Below, in pieces: positions 27,559 to 38,998 of a DNA stretch of 64,000 bases. Below the pieces are notes generated by a model, which had not been told where the DNA came from, did no database searches, and saw nothing but the letters and a program-made list of their open reading frames with translations. Each line of letters begins with the position of its first letter. Position 1 is the first letter of the stretch. This DNA comes from Celerinatantimonas diazotrophica (GTDB taxonomy: Bacteria > Pseudomonadota > Gammaproteobacteria > Enterobacterales > Celerinatantimonadaceae): NCBI RefSeq assembly GCF_004339545.1, contig NZ_SMGD01000012.1, positions 372,001 to 436,000 of the forward strand, in the 5' to 3' direction. The position numbers and the translations under genes were made by a program.

Positions 27559-28443
27559 ATGAAACAGTTCTCAATTATTGCCGTCATTGTGGTGTTGCTG
27601 CTTGCCTACTCTTCTGTATTTGAGGTTCAGGAAGGTCAGCGTGGTTTGGTTATCCAGTTTGGTAAAATTAAACGCAACAGTGACCAACAGCCAGATGTTT
27701 ATGGGCCAGGTTTGCACTTTAAAGTGCCCCTTATTGACTCGGTTAAAAAACTGGATGCTCGTATCCAGACGATGGATGGTCAACCTGACCGATATTTCAC
27801 GTCTGAGAAAAAAGATCTAATTATCGATTCGTATGTGAAATGGCGCATTAGTAATTTTCGTAAATTTCTACTCACAACGGGTGGGAGCATTGCTCAGGCT
27901 GAGTCATTACTAAAACGTAAAATTAGTAACGGATTACGTAGTGAAATTGGTGGCCGAACGATTGATCAAATTGTTTCGGGTGAACGTAGTGCGATTATGG
28001 AAGAAGCGTTAAAACGTTCTGCTCGATCATCGGAAATTGGGGTTACTGTGCTTGATGTGCGAATTAAGCAGATCAATCTACCCAAGGAAGTCAGTAGCAG
28101 TATCTTCGAAAGGATGCGGGCTGAACGCCATGCGGTTGCAACAGAACACCGTTCTAAAGGTCGTGAGCAAGCTGAAATTATTCGCGCGAATGTTGACCGA
28201 ACTGTTTCGGTATTGATTGCTGATGCGGATCGTAAAGCGCGCACAATTCGCGGTAAAGGAGATGCACAAGCTGCCAAAATTTACGCGAAAGCCTATACTC
28301 AAGCTCCGAAGTTTTTCGAGTTCTGGCGAAGTCTGCAAGCCTATAAAACCAGCTTTGAATCGGGCCATGATGTGATGGTGATTAAACCCGATAGCGAGTT
28401 TTTCGATGTGTTTAAAAAAGGCCCGGATGCTTTGCAAAAGTAA
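27559..28443 (+). CDS. hflC: FtsH-regulating membrane protein HflC
   Basis: Partner of HflK in modulating FtsH. The 294-residue protein starts with a signal-anchor helix (about residues 3-20) and an SPFH domain with VQEGQRGLVIQFGKI and the helical EQAEIIRANVDR region. It begins on the base after the hflK stop. The terminator that follows ends this long operon; the small yjeT gene found here in E. coli is not seen. Confidence 0.97.
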   Translation: MKQFSIIAVIVVLLLAYSSVFEVQEGQRGLVIQFGKIKRNSDQQPDVYGPGLHFKVPLIDSVKKLDARIQTMDGQPDRYFTSEKKDLIIDSYVKWRISNFRKFLLTTGGSIAQAESLLKRKISNGLRSEIGGRTIDQIVSGERSAIMEEALKRSARSSEIGVTVLDVRIKQINLPKEVSSSIFERMRAERHAVATEHRSKGREQAEIIRANVDRTVSVLIADADRKARTIRGKGDAQAAKIYAKAYTQAPKFFEFWRSLQAYKTSFESGHDVMVIKPDSEFFDVFKKGPDALQK

Positions 28444-28463
28444 CCGTCGCTGAATGAACTAAA

Positions 28464-28489
28464 AACCGACCTTTAAGGTCGGTTTTTTT
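28464..28489 (+). terminator. Intrinsic terminator after hflC
   Basis: ACCGACC / GGTCGGT stem with a TTTAA loop, five A upstream and seven T downstream. Confidence 0.9.
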
Positions 28490-28629
28490 ATTAATATTTG
28501 TTCAAAATAATGGATTGAAGAGCTTTTATCGGTTATTACTCTATTTAACCAATTCGCTGGATATTTGAGCGTTCTGACTCCCATTTTTTGGGTAAATTTG
28601 ATAGACTCTATTTTTAACTACTGCGTTGA

Positions 28630-29934
<1,305 letters not shown>

Positions 29935-29958
29935 TTTTATGCACTTGATTGGATATGA

Positions 29959-29982
29959 AGCGGCTCAGAGAGCCGCTTTTTT
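29959..29982 (+). terminator. Intrinsic terminator after purA
   Basis: AGCGGCT-CAGAG-AGCCGCT followed by a run of T. Separates purA from the mra cluster. Confidence 0.9.
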
Positions 29983-30154
29983 ATTTGTGTCAAAAGCTCA
30001 ATTTTATCGGTTGTTTTTACTGAGATAGAAACGGGTTGACTGGATGTTTTCTCTTTTAAGGGCTTTCTATCCCTTATCTACTTCACTTTTTGCATTATTT
30101 CAGCTTTTTCATACTTTTTTATGAATGACTTAATTCTTTTGCCTTATCAGATAA

Positions 30155-30163
30155 TTATCCACA
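30155..30163 (+). promoter_or_regulatory. Perfect DnaA box
   Basis: TTATCCACA, the high-affinity DnaA sequence, 132 bp before the mraZ start codon. A one-mismatch copy in the other direction (TGTGGATCA) lies at 30268-30276 and overlaps the last MraZ repeat. Confidence 0.6.
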
Positions 30164-30248
30164 GTTATTAACAGAAAGTTGAAAAATTACTCAATTGGAT
30201 GCACAAGGTAGCTTGCAAAGGGCTTGGAGGCTCCTTAAACTTACTAAC

Positions 30249-30273
30249 GTGGTAAAAAGTGGATCATTGTGGA
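30249..30273 (+). promoter_or_regulatory. MraZ operator: three GTGG repeats with 10-bp period
   Basis: GTGGT, GTGGA and GTGGA begin at 30249, 30259 and 30269, each separated by exactly 5 bases. MraZ is known to repress its own cluster by binding G-rich direct repeats with this spacing. The array sits just ahead of the mraZ ribosome site. Confidence 0.85.
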
Positions 30274-30294
30274 TCAGAAAGGACTTATATACTC

Positions 30295-30750
30295 ATGTTA
30301 CGTGGCGCGAATTCGATCAACCTCGATAGCAAGGGCCGGCTGGCAATGCCGACTCGTTATCGTGATTGGCTCAGCGAAGAGTGCCAAGGACAGATGGTTT
30401 GTACCGTTGATATTAACTTGAACTGTCTGTTGCTTTACCCACTTAACGAGTGGGAAGAGATTGAGCGCAAGCTACGTAAGTTATCGAGTATGAATCCGGC
30501 GGAGCGTCGTTTGCAGCGTTTGTTATTGGGATATGCAGACGATTGCCAGATGGATAAAAATGGCCGGTTACTGATTTCTGCACCGCTGCGCCAACATGCT
30601 GGACTTGAAAAACAGGTAATGTTGGTTGGCCAATTGAACAAGTTTGAAATATGGTCGGATCAGAATTGGAATGACCAGATCGAAAGCGATCTAAACGTGT
30701 CGGATGACGACGAATTTTTAAGTGACCAGCTGCGGGATTTTTCTTTATAG
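30295..30750 (+). CDS. mraZ: Transcriptional regulator MraZ
   Basis: DNA-binding repressor of the division and cell-wall cluster, with two AbrB-like SpoVT/MraZ halves. The start [23 protein letters not shown] gives 151 residues, the family size; an upstream in-frame ATG-less extension reaching 30259 would run through the operator and is rejected. AAAGGA lies about 11 bases before the ATG. The second half repeats the DKNGRLLIS pattern. Confidence 0.96.
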   Translation: MLRGANSINLDSKGRLAMPTRYRDWLSEECQGQMVCTVDINLNCLLLYPLNEWEEIERKLRKLSSMNPAERRLQRLLLGYADDCQMDKNGRLLISAPLRQHAGLEKQVMLVGQLNKFEIWSDQNWNDQIESDLNVSDDDEFLSDQLRDFSL

Positions 30751-31695
30751 ATGACGGAACAATTTAAACATCAAAGTGTATTGCTCAATGAATCAGTCGA
30801 TGCACTTCAAATTTTTGCCGATGGAATATATGTCGATGGAACGTTCGGCCGGGGAGGTCATAGCCGTCTGATTTTGTCACAGTTGGGCAAAAATGGAAAA
30901 CTGCTGGTGATTGATAGAGATCCACAAGCGATTGCGGTGGCCGAACAACTGGCGCTCGAGGACCCGCGAGTCACTGTTTTAAAAGGGCCTTTTTCTCATT
31001 TACATGAGTATGTTGAGCAACTTGGATTAGCGAAAAAGATCAATGGTGTTTTATTAGATTTAGGGGTTTCATCACCCCAGTTGGATGACCCTGAGCGTGG
31101 GTTTAGTTTTCTCAGAGATGGGCCTTTAGACATGCGTATGGATCCGACGCATGGACAAAGCGCTGCACAATGGCTTGAGAAAGCAGATCTGGAGGATATT
31201 GTCTGGGTTTTAAAAACCTTTGGTGAAGAGAAGTTTGCAAGACGGATCGCCACCGCCATTGTTGAGCAACGAGCTCAACAACCTGTGCGTAGCACGCTTG
31301 AATTAGCCAATTTGATTAGCCAAGCGATGCCTGTAAAAGAAAAACATAAGCATCCTGCTACACGCAGTTTTCAGGCGATCCGTATCTTTATTAATAGTGA
31401 GCTTGATGAAATTAGCCAAGCTCTCGAAGGGGCGGTTGAGGTTCTTGCTCCCGGAGGCCGATTGTCGGTCATTAGTTTTCATTCATTAGAAGATAGGCTG
31501 GTTAAGCGCTTTATTCGTAAGCAGCAAAAGGGTCAAGATTACCCACCAGGTTTGCCACTCACTGAGGCACAACTGAATGAAGGACGAACCTTAAAAGCAG
31601 TTGGAAAAGCGCGTAAACCCTCTGTTGAGGAAGTATCAGTTAATAGCCGTTCCCGTAGTTCTGTGTTGCGTGTCGCTGAGCGAATTTATCTATGA
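30751..31695 (+). CDS. rsmH: 16S rRNA (cytosine1402-N4)-methyltransferase
   Basis: Methylates C1402 in the 16S decoding centre. The 314-residue protein has the SAM motif [13 protein letters not shown], the [12 protein letters not shown] and GPLDMRMDP stretches and the [13 protein letters not shown] motif. Starts directly after the mraZ stop and overlaps ftsL by 4 bp (ATGA). Confidence 0.97.
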   Translation: MTEQFKHQSVLLNESVDALQIFADGIYVDGTFGRGGHSRLILSQLGKNGKLLVIDRDPQAIAVAEQLALEDPRVTVLKGPFSHLHEYVEQLGLAKKINGVLLDLGVSSPQLDDPERGFSFLRDGPLDMRMDPTHGQSAAQWLEKADLEDIVWVLKTFGEEKFARRIATAIVEQRAQQPVRSTLELANLISQAMPVKEKHKHPATRSFQAIRIFINSELDEISQALEGAVEVLAPGGRLSVISFHSLEDRLVKRFIRKQQKGQDYPPGLPLTEAQLNEGRTLKAVGKARKPSVEEVSVNSRSRSSVLRVAERIYL

Positions 31696-32009
31696 ACCAG
31701 AGCACTCGCCAGCCCACTTTACTCGGCATTATCCTAAGCGACCTTAAGCATTTTAAGGTGTTTTGGCTGATTGCCGTTTTGTGTTTGGCCAGTGCTATGG
31801 CAATTGTTGTGACGACCCAAGATACTCGCTTACTGATCACTCAGCGAGCCGCACTTATCGATCAACATGATCAGTTAAACAATGACTGGCGCCATCTATT
31901 AATTGAAGAAAATGCGCTAGATGAACATAACCGTATTGAACAGATTGCTAAACAGAAACTGCATATGGTACGTCCTCAACCTAAAGATGAAGTGCTGGTG
32001 ACGCCATGA
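31692..32009 (+). CDS. ftsL: Cell division protein FtsL
   Basis: Small bitopic divisome protein of 105 residues with one membrane helix (about residues 23-42) and a periplasmic leucine-zipper-like coiled coil ([25 protein letters not shown]). Forms the FtsQLB complex that activates FtsWI. Flanked by ATGA overlaps with rsmH and ftsI. Confidence 0.95.
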   Translation: MNQSTRQPTLLGIILSDLKHFKVFWLIAVLCLASAMAIVVTTQDTRLLITQRAALIDQHDQLNNDWRHLLIEENALDEHNRIEQIAKQKLHMVRPQPKDEVLVTP

Positions 32010-33751
32010 AACGGAAACCGAAATTAGGGAATCTCTATATACGCTGGCGTTTCATTGTCGTGATAATCTCTGTCGCCTTGGTTTTCTCGGCATTGGTTGG
32101 ACGAGTGGCATATATCCAAGTTGTGAATGCAAAGCAACTGATTAGTCAAGGGAATAAACGTTCGGTACGTGTTGAGACGACCCGTGAACAGCGCGGCATG
32201 ATTACTGACCGTCACGGCAGTGAACTGGCCATTAGCGTGCCGGTGCAGGCTATTTGGGCCGATCCACTGCGGATTCAGCAACATCATAGTTTTGATAAAC
32301 GACGGCAATGGCAAGCCTTAGCTAAGGTGCTTCATACCAATGTGAAAGATTTAGAGAGTCGGCTGGATAATCCGAAACGGCGATTTGTGTATTTGCGTCG
32401 TCAGGTGAGCAGTTCCTTAGCCGACTATGTGTCCAAGTTAGATATCCCTGGTGTGTATTTGAAGCCTGAGTCACGGCGTTTTTATCCAACCGGTGAAATT
32501 AGTGCGCATCTAGTTGGATTTGTAAACATTGACGATCATGGTCAGGAAGGCATCGAGCGTTCCTATGACAAATGGTTGAGTGGGAAACCTGGTGAACGGT
32601 TAGTTCGTCAGGATCGTTTAGGACGGACGATTGAGGATCTCTCGGTCATTAAGCAGCAACAACCAGGGCATTCTATTGAGTTGAGCCTAGATCAGCGGAT
32701 TCAGACACTCGCTTACCGTGAGCTTAAACGAGAAGTTGAAGCAACCAAAGCAACTTCTGGCAGTGTCGTTGTGATAGATATTCGAACGGGGGAAGTTTTA
32801 GCAATGGCCAATAGCCCCTCGTTCAATCCAAATGATCGTAGTCAGTTGCAGAGTTATCGGTATCGAAATCGCGCTGTTACGGATGCTTATGAGCCCGGCT
32901 CAACCATGAAGCCTTTTATTATGTTGACTGCTTTAGAAAAAGGCGTGGCTAATAAAGACACCATTATCAACAATCGGCCAGGGTATATTCGCATTGGGCA
33001 CCATATTGTGCGTGACGATGAAGTGCTTGGACCGATGAGTTTGACTACGATTTTGGAAAAATCGAGTAATATTGGCGCCGCGACACTGGCGATTCGCTCC
33101 GGGATTAACTCTGTGATGCAAACTTTTTACAAGGTTGGTTTTGGAAATGTTTTAGGGACAGGGCTGGATGGTGAGTCAACTGGCATTGTTCCGCAGCGGC
33201 GACATTGGTCTGATTTTGAGTTGGCAACGATGGCTTTTGGGTATGGACTGACGGTGACACCACTGCAATTGGCTCATGCATATTCGATTTTAGGCTCCGG
33301 CGGAATTGACCGGCCTGTTTCGTTACTCAAACTTAATAAAGCACCTAAAGGGCACCGAGTTTTTGACCGTAAACACACTGAAATGGTGCTGAAAATGTTG
33401 CAGTCGGTGGTTAGCGATCAGGGCACCGCACCTAAAGCGCGAGTTGCAGGATATCAAGTAGCAGGTAAAACGGGAACGAGCCGTAAAGCCGATGCCGGTG
33501 GTTATAGTGATAACTACGTGGCTTTATTTGCTGGCGTTGCGCCGGTGAGTAACCCACGGCTGGCGATAGCTGTGGTAATTAACAACCCTAAAGGGGATCG
33601 CTATTACGGTGGACAGATTGCCGCACCCGTGTTTTCTAAGGTTATGTCCGGCAGTTTACAGTATTTAAATGTCCCCCCTGATGGACAAGGCATTCGTCTG
33701 GTCTCGTTAGATGATGGTTCAACAATACAGGATAAAGATGATGAAGGTTAA
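32006..33751 (+). CDS. ftsI: Septal peptidoglycan transpeptidase FtsI (PBP3)
   Basis: Crosslinks septal peptidoglycan together with the glycosyltransferase FtsW. The 581-residue protein has an N-terminal membrane helix (about 15-35), a pedestal domain (TREQRGMITDRHG), and a transpeptidase domain with the active-site SxxK (PGSTMKPF), SxN (KSSNIG) and KTG (GKTGTSRK) motifs. Overlaps ftsL by 4 bp and murE by about 11 bp. Confidence 0.97.
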   Translation: MKRKPKLGNLYIRWRFIVVIISVALVFSALVGRVAYIQVVNAKQLISQGNKRSVRVETTREQRGMITDRHGSELAISVPVQAIWADPLRIQQHHSFDKRRQWQALAKVLHTNVKDLESRLDNPKRRFVYLRRQVSSSLADYVSKLDIPGVYLKPESRRFYPTGEISAHLVGFVNIDDHGQEGIERSYDKWLSGKPGERLVRQDRLGRTIEDLSVIKQQQPGHSIELSLDQRIQTLAYRELKREVEATKATSGSVVVIDIRTGEVLAMANSPSFNPNDRSQLQSYRYRNRAVTDAYEPGSTMKPFIMLTALEKGVANKDTIINNRPGYIRIGHHIVRDDEVLGPMSLTTILEKSSNIGAATLAIRSGINSVMQTFYKVGFGNVLGTGLDGESTGIVPQRRHWSDFELATMAFGYGLTVTPLQLAHAYSILGSGGIDRPVSLLKLNKAPKGHRVFDRKHTEMVLKMLQSVVSDQGTAPKARVAGYQVAGKTGTSRKADAGGYSDNYVALFAGVAPVSNPRLAIAVVINNPKGDRYYGGQIAAPVFSKVMSGSLQYLNVPPDGQGIRLVSLDDGSTIQDKDDEG

Positions 33752-35207
33752 ACTAGCTTCGCTGCTGGCGGGCTGGTTAGATATCCCGCTGCCAGAATCA
33801 GTTAATATCAGCTTGGATGATCTGGTGATTGATAGTCGCCAAGTAAAACCGGGCTGTGTGTTTGTGGCTGTGCTGGGTACTTTAAGTGATGGTCGGTTAT
33901 ATATCGACAAGGCAATTGCCAATGGTGCTGTTGGAGTTTTAGCTCAGACACTGAGCCCAGAGCAAGATGGCACTATAGAACAACGCAATGGTGTTCCGGT
34001 TATTTATTGTTACGGCTTAAAGATGCAGTTAGCAACACTGGCGAAGTGTTGTTTCGGGCCTCTGCCCGAGTATGTCATCGGCGTGACGGGGACTAACGGT
34101 AAAAGCACTACCACGCATCTGTTGGCATCGTTAGCCAATCAGCACAATATTCCAGCAGCGCTGATGGGCACATTGGGTAATGGACGTCCCGGACAGTTAC
34201 ATCGCGCACTGAATACCACAGCTGATATTTTCACTATTTATCGAACTCTAAGTCAGTTTGCAGCCCAAGGCATTCAATTGGTAGCGATGGAAGTATCCTC
34301 GCATGGGTTAGATCAAGGTCGAGTGGCTGGTATAGACTTCAAAGCGGCTATTTTTACGAATCTCACACGGGATCATCTTGATTACCACGGTACTATGCAG
34401 GCATATGGGCAGGCTAAAGAACAGCTATTTGATCTGACCGATTCACAGGTGCAGTTGGTCAACTGTGATGATCCATTTGGACTTGAGTTACTTGCTCGTC
34501 ATCCGCATGCCGTAAGCTACGGTCAGAATGTTAACTCAGATTGGCAGGCTGAAATTGTGGCGATGACGCCTCAAGGGGTTCAGATCAGTGTTTATCATGG
34601 CGAGGAATGTTATGCGCTAGATGTGCCTTTGTTAGGTGAATTTAATGTGAGTAATCTGCTAGCCGCAGCCAGCTGCTTAGATGAGTTAGGTTTGGTTGCG
34701 TTTAGTCAGTTAACCGATTGCGATCAATTGAAAACAGTTCCTGGACGAATGGAATTGTTCAATGGCTGCTCTCAGGCTGTGGTTGATTATGCGCATACCC
34801 CTGATGCTTTAGCCAAAGCTTTACAAGGATTAAGGAGCCATTGCCAAGGCAAACTCTATTGTATCTTCGGTTGCGGGGGCGATCGTGACAGTGGTAAACG
34901 ACCATTGATGGCTCAGGCCGCCGAACACTATGCAGATGTCGTGATTGTAACCAATGATAATCCGCGAACTGAACCTGCAGAGCAAATTGCACAAGATATC
35001 TGTCGTGGTTTTTCCGATTCCTTTCCCTATAGCGTGATTCTAGATCGCCGCACAGCGATCAAAACTGCATTAGAGCAAGCTGGACACGAGGACATGGTCT
35101 TGGTGGCTGGGAAAGGTCATGAAGATTATCAAATTATCGGCCATGACAAGTTTCCTTATGATGAGCGCTCATTTGTCGCGCAAGCCGTGAAGGAGTGCCT
35201 ATGTTAA
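33741..35207 (+). CDS. murE: UDP-MurNAc-L-Ala-D-Glu:meso-diaminopimelate ligase
   Basis: Adds meso-diaminopimelate to the growing stem peptide. ATP loop GVTGTNGKSTTTHL; the DNPRTE motif (TNDNPRTEPAEQ) selects diaminopimelate over lysine. I use the second of two adjacent ATGs (488 residues), with AGGAT upstream; starts at 33738 or 33711 are possible and only lengthen the N-terminus inside ftsI. Confidence 0.96.
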   Translation: MKVKLASLLAGWLDIPLPESVNISLDDLVIDSRQVKPGCVFVAVLGTLSDGRLYIDKAIANGAVGVLAQTLSPEQDGTIEQRNGVPVIYCYGLKMQLATLAKCCFGPLPEYVIGVTGTNGKSTTTHLLASLANQHNIPAALMGTLGNGRPGQLHRALNTTADIFTIYRTLSQFAAQGIQLVAMEVSSHGLDQGRVAGIDFKAAIFTNLTRDHLDYHGTMQAYGQAKEQLFDLTDSQVQLVNCDDPFGLELLARHPHAVSYGQNVNSDWQAEIVAMTPQGVQISVYHGEECYALDVPLLGEFNVSNLLAAASCLDELGLVAFSQLTDCDQLKTVPGRMELFNGCSQAVVDYAHTPDALAKALQGLRSHCQGKLYCIFGCGGDRDSGKRPLMAQAAEHYADVVIVTNDNPRTEPAEQIAQDICRGFSDSFPYSVILDRRTAIKTALEQAGHEDMVLVAGKGHEDYQIIGHDKFPYDERSFVAQAVKECLC

Positions 35208-36583
35208 TGATGCATCTGTCTGATATCGCTTCAGTTTGCCAAGGGCAACTTATTGGTGAAGATCAGCCGATCCGCTCAATCTGTACCGACAGTCGCCATA
35301 TTGCGCCTGAAGAATTGTTTATTGCTCTGGTAGGGGATCGTTTTGATGGTCACCACTATCTTCAGCAAGTTGCACAATGTGGCGCTGGTGCTGTCTTGGT
35401 CAGCCAGAATGTTGAGCTGGATATTCCTGTGATTCGAGTTCAGGATACGCGACTTGCATTAGGTCAGATCGCAGCTTTTCAACGCCAGCAATTTTCAGGC
35501 CCTGTTGCTGCGATTACGGGCAGTAATGGTAAAACGACTGTCAAAGAAATGCTCAGTGCTATTTTAGCTCTTAAATATAACGTGCTGTATACCCAGGGCA
35601 ACTTTAACAATGATATCGGCTTGCCCTTGACCTTATTGCGCTTGAATGAAGAGCATCAGGCCATGGTGTTAGAGTTAGGCGCCAACCATCCCGGAGAAAT
35701 TACTTATACGGCGAATATTGCGCAAGCTAATGTGGCGCTGGTTAATAATGTTGGTGATGCCCATATCGAGGGGTTTGGGAGTCGCACGGGTGTGGCCGAT
35801 GAAAAAAGTGAGATATTTGCCGCATTGAGTGAACAAGGATGCGCTGTTTTTGAATCTGATAGTCCTTATCTTTCTCTATTTAAACAAAAAGCAAGCGATG
35901 CTCGCTGCGTGAGTTTTGGCCTAGAGCAAGAGGCGGATATCTGGGCTAGCAATGCACAGTGTTTAAGTGACGGGTGCTATCAATTTGAATTATGTTCTGA
36001 GCATCATTGCGCTTGGGTCAGATTAAAAACACCCGGGTTGCACAATGTGAAAAATGCATGCGCGAGCGCTGCGCTGGCGCTGCAAATGGGGATGTCGCTA
36101 GATGAGTGCGCTAAAGCATTAAGTGAATTTGCAGGTGTCAGCGGTCGGTTACGGCGGTTGAAGCTATCTGAACATATAACGCTTTTTGATGACACCTACA
36201 ATGCTAACCCGAACTCGTTTAATGCCGCTTTAGATGTTTTAAGCGGTCGAGATGGCTTTGTCATGTTGGTGGCTGGGGATATGGGCGAGTTAGGCGAACA
36301 AAGTCAGCAAGCGCATCAATCACTGGGAGAACAGGCTAAAGCTCGCCAGATTGAATTGATTGCCACCGGAGCGCAAATGAAATATGCCGTTCAGGGTGCA
36401 GGAGATTATGGTCACTATTATGACGATCAACCGGCATTGGCAAAAGCACTGTTAGAGCGTCTGCATATGCTGGACGCCCATCATGCCGAGGCCATGGTCG
36501 TTGTTAAGGGGTCTCGGAGTAGTCAAATGGAAAAGACTGTTCAATTTATTCAACAAAATTTTAATAAGGTTCACCAATGCTAG
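35201..36583 (+). CDS. murF: UDP-MurNAc-tripeptide:D-Ala-D-Ala ligase
   Basis: Adds D-Ala-D-Ala to complete the pentapeptide. The 460-residue protein has the ATP loop [14 protein letters not shown] and the [10 protein letters not shown] motif. AGGAG lies 5 bases before ATG 35201; two further in-frame ATGs follow at 35207 and 35210. Overlaps the murE end by 7 bp and mraY by 7 bp. Its substrate D-Ala-D-Ala must come from a ddl gene outside this cluster. Confidence 0.96.
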   Translation: MLMMHLSDIASVCQGQLIGEDQPIRSICTDSRHIAPEELFIALVGDRFDGHHYLQQVAQCGAGAVLVSQNVELDIPVIRVQDTRLALGQIAAFQRQQFSGPVAAITGSNGKTTVKEMLSAILALKYNVLYTQGNFNNDIGLPLTLLRLNEEHQAMVLELGANHPGEITYTANIAQANVALVNNVGDAHIEGFGSRTGVADEKSEIFAALSEQGCAVFESDSPYLSLFKQKASDARCVSFGLEQEADIWASNAQCLSDGCYQFELCSEHHCAWVRLKTPGLHNVKNACASAALALQMGMSLDECAKALSEFAGVSGRLRRLKLSEHITLFDDTYNANPNSFNAALDVLSGRDGFVMLVAGDMGELGEQSQQAHQSLGEQAKARQIELIATGAQMKYAVQGAGDYGHYYDDQPALAKALLERLHMLDAHHAEAMVVVKGSRSSQMEKTVQFIQQNFNKVHQC

Positions 36584-37659
36584 TTTGGTTAGCGGGATTT
36601 TTAGAACAATACATCCACGCTTTTGCGTTATTTGATTATCTGACCTTTCGGGCGGTGATGAGTCTTTTGACGGCGCTGACATTCGGGTTATGGATCGGTC
36701 CGAAAGTCATTCATCGTTTGCAGCTGTTACAAGTGGGTCAAACTGTGCGTGATGACGGACCTAAGAGTCACTTGGTTAAAGCCGGTACCCCAACTATGGG
36801 GGGCTTGATGATTCTGGCTTCGGTATTTCTTTCGACGCTGTTATGGGCTCGATTAGATAATCAGTATGTTTGGATCATGCTGTATGTGTTTGGCAGTTAT
36901 GCGCTCATTGGCTTTGTCGATGATTACCGAAAAGTTGTGCGCAAGAATACTGATGGTTTGGTGGCTCGCTGGAAATATTTTTGGCAGTCGGTCGTGGCTT
37001 TAAGCGTCGGTATTTTTATCTACGTGACTGCTGATAACCCCGCTCAAACGCAATTGGTGATTCCATTTGTGAAAGAGATAATGCCGCAGTTGGGGTGGTT
37101 ATTTATTCCACTGACTTATTTTGTCATCGTTGGCTCGAGTAATGCGGTTAACTTAACCGATGGTTTAGACGGACTGGCGATTATGCCGAGTGTGCTGGTG
37201 GCTGGGGCTTTTGCCCTGTTGGCTTGGGTGACTGGAAATAGTCAATTTTCTCAGTATCTGTTTATTCCATATGTCCATCAAGCCAGTGAGTTAATGGTTG
37301 TTTGTACAGCATTAAGTGGTGCTGGTTTGGCCTTTTTATGGTTTAACACCTATCCGGCACAGGTTTTTATGGGTGATGTAGGCTCGCTTTCTATTGGCGC
37401 TGCGCTAGGCGCGGTTGCTGTGCTGGTGCGCGAAGAGTTTTTACTAGTGATTATGGGCGGCGTGTTCGTCGCGGAAACTGTTTCGGTTATTTTGCAGGTT
37501 GGTTCATACAAACTGCGCAAAAAACGGATCTTTCGGATGGCTCCCATCCATCATCACTATGAGTTAAAAGGATGGCCAGAAACGCGTGTCATCGTTCGTT
37601 TCTGGATTATTTCATTGATTTTAGTCCTCATTGGTCTAGTAACCTTAAAAGTTCGTTAG
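36577..37659 (+). CDS. mraY: Phospho-MurNAc-pentapeptide transferase
   Basis: Inner-membrane enzyme that moves phospho-MurNAc-pentapeptide onto undecaprenyl phosphate, making lipid I. The 360-residue protein has about ten membrane helices, the GFVDDYRK and [10 protein letters not shown] aspartate motifs, [10 protein letters not shown] and the family-defining [11 protein letters not shown] loop. Length equals E. coli MraY (360). Confidence 0.97.
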   Translation: MLVWLAGFLEQYIHAFALFDYLTFRAVMSLLTALTFGLWIGPKVIHRLQLLQVGQTVRDDGPKSHLVKAGTPTMGGLMILASVFLSTLLWARLDNQYVWIMLYVFGSYALIGFVDDYRKVVRKNTDGLVARWKYFWQSVVALSVGIFIYVTADNPAQTQLVIPFVKEIMPQLGWLFIPLTYFVIVGSSNAVNLTDGLDGLAIMPSVLVAGAFALLAWVTGNSQFSQYLFIPYVHQASELMVVCTALSGAGLAFLWFNTYPAQVFMGDVGSLSIGAALGAVAVLVREEFLLVIMGGVFVAETVSVILQVGSYKLRKKRIFRMAPIHHHYELKGWPETRVIVRFWIISLILVLIGLVTLKVR

Positions 37660-37675
37660 TCGAGGCAAGCGGTAA

Positions 37676-38998
37676 ATGGAAATGCAAATCGCACAACATT
37701 ATGGTGTTATCGGACTGGGTCGCTCAGGGCTGGCAACTGTTCAGTATTTATTGCGCCAGGGGATTACGCCCGTTGTGTTTGATACTCGTGAAAATCCTGT
37801 CTTGGCAGAGCAATTGCCTGCACAGGTATCACTTTTTAAGGGTCAACTTGAGCTGTTTGAGAGTGAGTTGATGGCTCTGGATACGTTGATCGTTGCACCG
37901 GGGCTCAGTGTGCGCAGCGAACTTTTTGCGCGATTACGTAGTGCTGGTAAAGCCATTATGGGCGATGTTGAATTATTTGCCCGCCACTGTGATGCCCCTG
38001 TGATTGGTATCACTGGAAGCAATGGTAAAACAACAGTGACCACGCTGGTTGGTCAGATGGCTAAAGCGTCCGGTGTTAAGGTTGAGGTTGGTGGAAATAT
38101 TGGAACTCCGGTATTGGAGTTGCTTGGTCATGATGCCAAGCTGTATGTGTTGGAATTGTCCAGTTTTCAGCTTGAAACAACAGACTCGCTGCAGTTACTG
38201 GCGGCAACCGTATTAAATGTCAGTAGCGACCATATGAATCGTTATCGTGATTTGGCTGATTATCGTGATGCGAAACGCCGTATTTATCAACATTGTCAGA
38301 CGTGTTTGGTTAATGCTGATGATCTCGCCACTACGCCAGAGCATGCGGATACGCAAACCATTAAACAGTTTTCTTTAAATCAACGTGCTGATTACTGGGT
38401 ATTCAAAGACCATGATGAATATTGGTTGATGGCCGGCCAGGTTAAGTTGATCGCCTGCAGTGAGTTAAAAATGAGTGGCCGCCATAACTGGGCCAATGCG
38501 TTGGCCGCTGTTGCTTTGGGAGATGCTGCTGGACTCAAACGTAGCGCTATGATTGAGGTTCTTCGAACCTTTGGTGGCTTGACGCATCGTTGTGAATTTA
38601 TTACTGAATTTGAGGGTGTTCGCTATATCAATGATTCAAAGGCAACCAACATAGGTGCGACCATTGCCGCTTTACAAGGGTTTGAACACGAAACCGGGCA
38701 GACTTGGTTGATTGCCGGAGGCGATGGTAAAGGTGCTGATTTTACAGAGCTTGCACCATGGTTAGCGAAAACCGCTGGTGTCGCTATTTTCGGGCAGGAT
38801 GCTGATCAGATAGCCAATGTTTATCCTCAAGCACATCGCGTGAAGGACTTAGCTGAGGCCATCGATTATTTAGCGACTCAAGCACAATCAGGTGATCGCA
38901 TTTTGTTGTCGCCAGCTTGTGCAAGTTGGGATATGTATCCCGGGTTTGCTGCTCGCGGTGAACATTTCAGAGCGTTGGTGGAGGGTTTATGCAGCTAA
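37676..38998 (+). CDS. murD: UDP-MurNAc-L-alanine:D-glutamate ligase
   Basis: Adds D-glutamate to UDP-MurNAc-L-Ala in the cytoplasm. The 440-residue protein has the Rossmann-like HYGVIGLGRSG start, ATP loop [14 protein letters not shown], and the NDSKATN and SPACASWDMYPGFAARGEHF segments. Follows mraY after 16 bp with a GAGG ribosome site, and overlaps ftsW by 10 bp. Confidence 0.97.
   Translation: MEMQIAQHYGVIGLGRSGLATVQYLLRQGITPVVFDTRENPVLAEQLPAQVSLFKGQLELFESELMALDTLIVAPGLSVRSELFARLRSAGKAIMGDVELFARHCDAPVIGITGSNGKTTVTTLVGQMAKASGVKVEVGGNIGTPVLELLGHDAKLYVLELSSFQLETTDSLQLLAATVLNVSSDHMNRYRDLADYRDAKRRIYQHCQTCLVNADDLATTPEHADTQTIKQFSLNQRADYWVFKDHDEYWLMAGQVKLIACSELKMSGRHNWANALAAVALGDAAGLKRSAMIEVLRTFGGLTHRCEFITEFEGVRYINDSKATNIGATIAALQGFEHETGQTWLIAGGDGKGADFTELAPWLAKTAGVAIFGQDADQIANVYPQAHRVKDLAEAIDYLATQAQSGDRILLSPACASWDMYPGFAARGEHFRALVEGLCS

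Larger units (their letters stand above)
29983..30294. other. AT-rich control region of the mra/dcw cluster
   Basis: About 310 bp with no gene. It holds long T-rich stretches, one perfect DnaA box and the MraZ operator repeats next to the mraZ ribosome site. This is the expected place of the main mra promoter, but I could not fix its -35/-10 hexamers with confidence. Confidence 0.6.
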
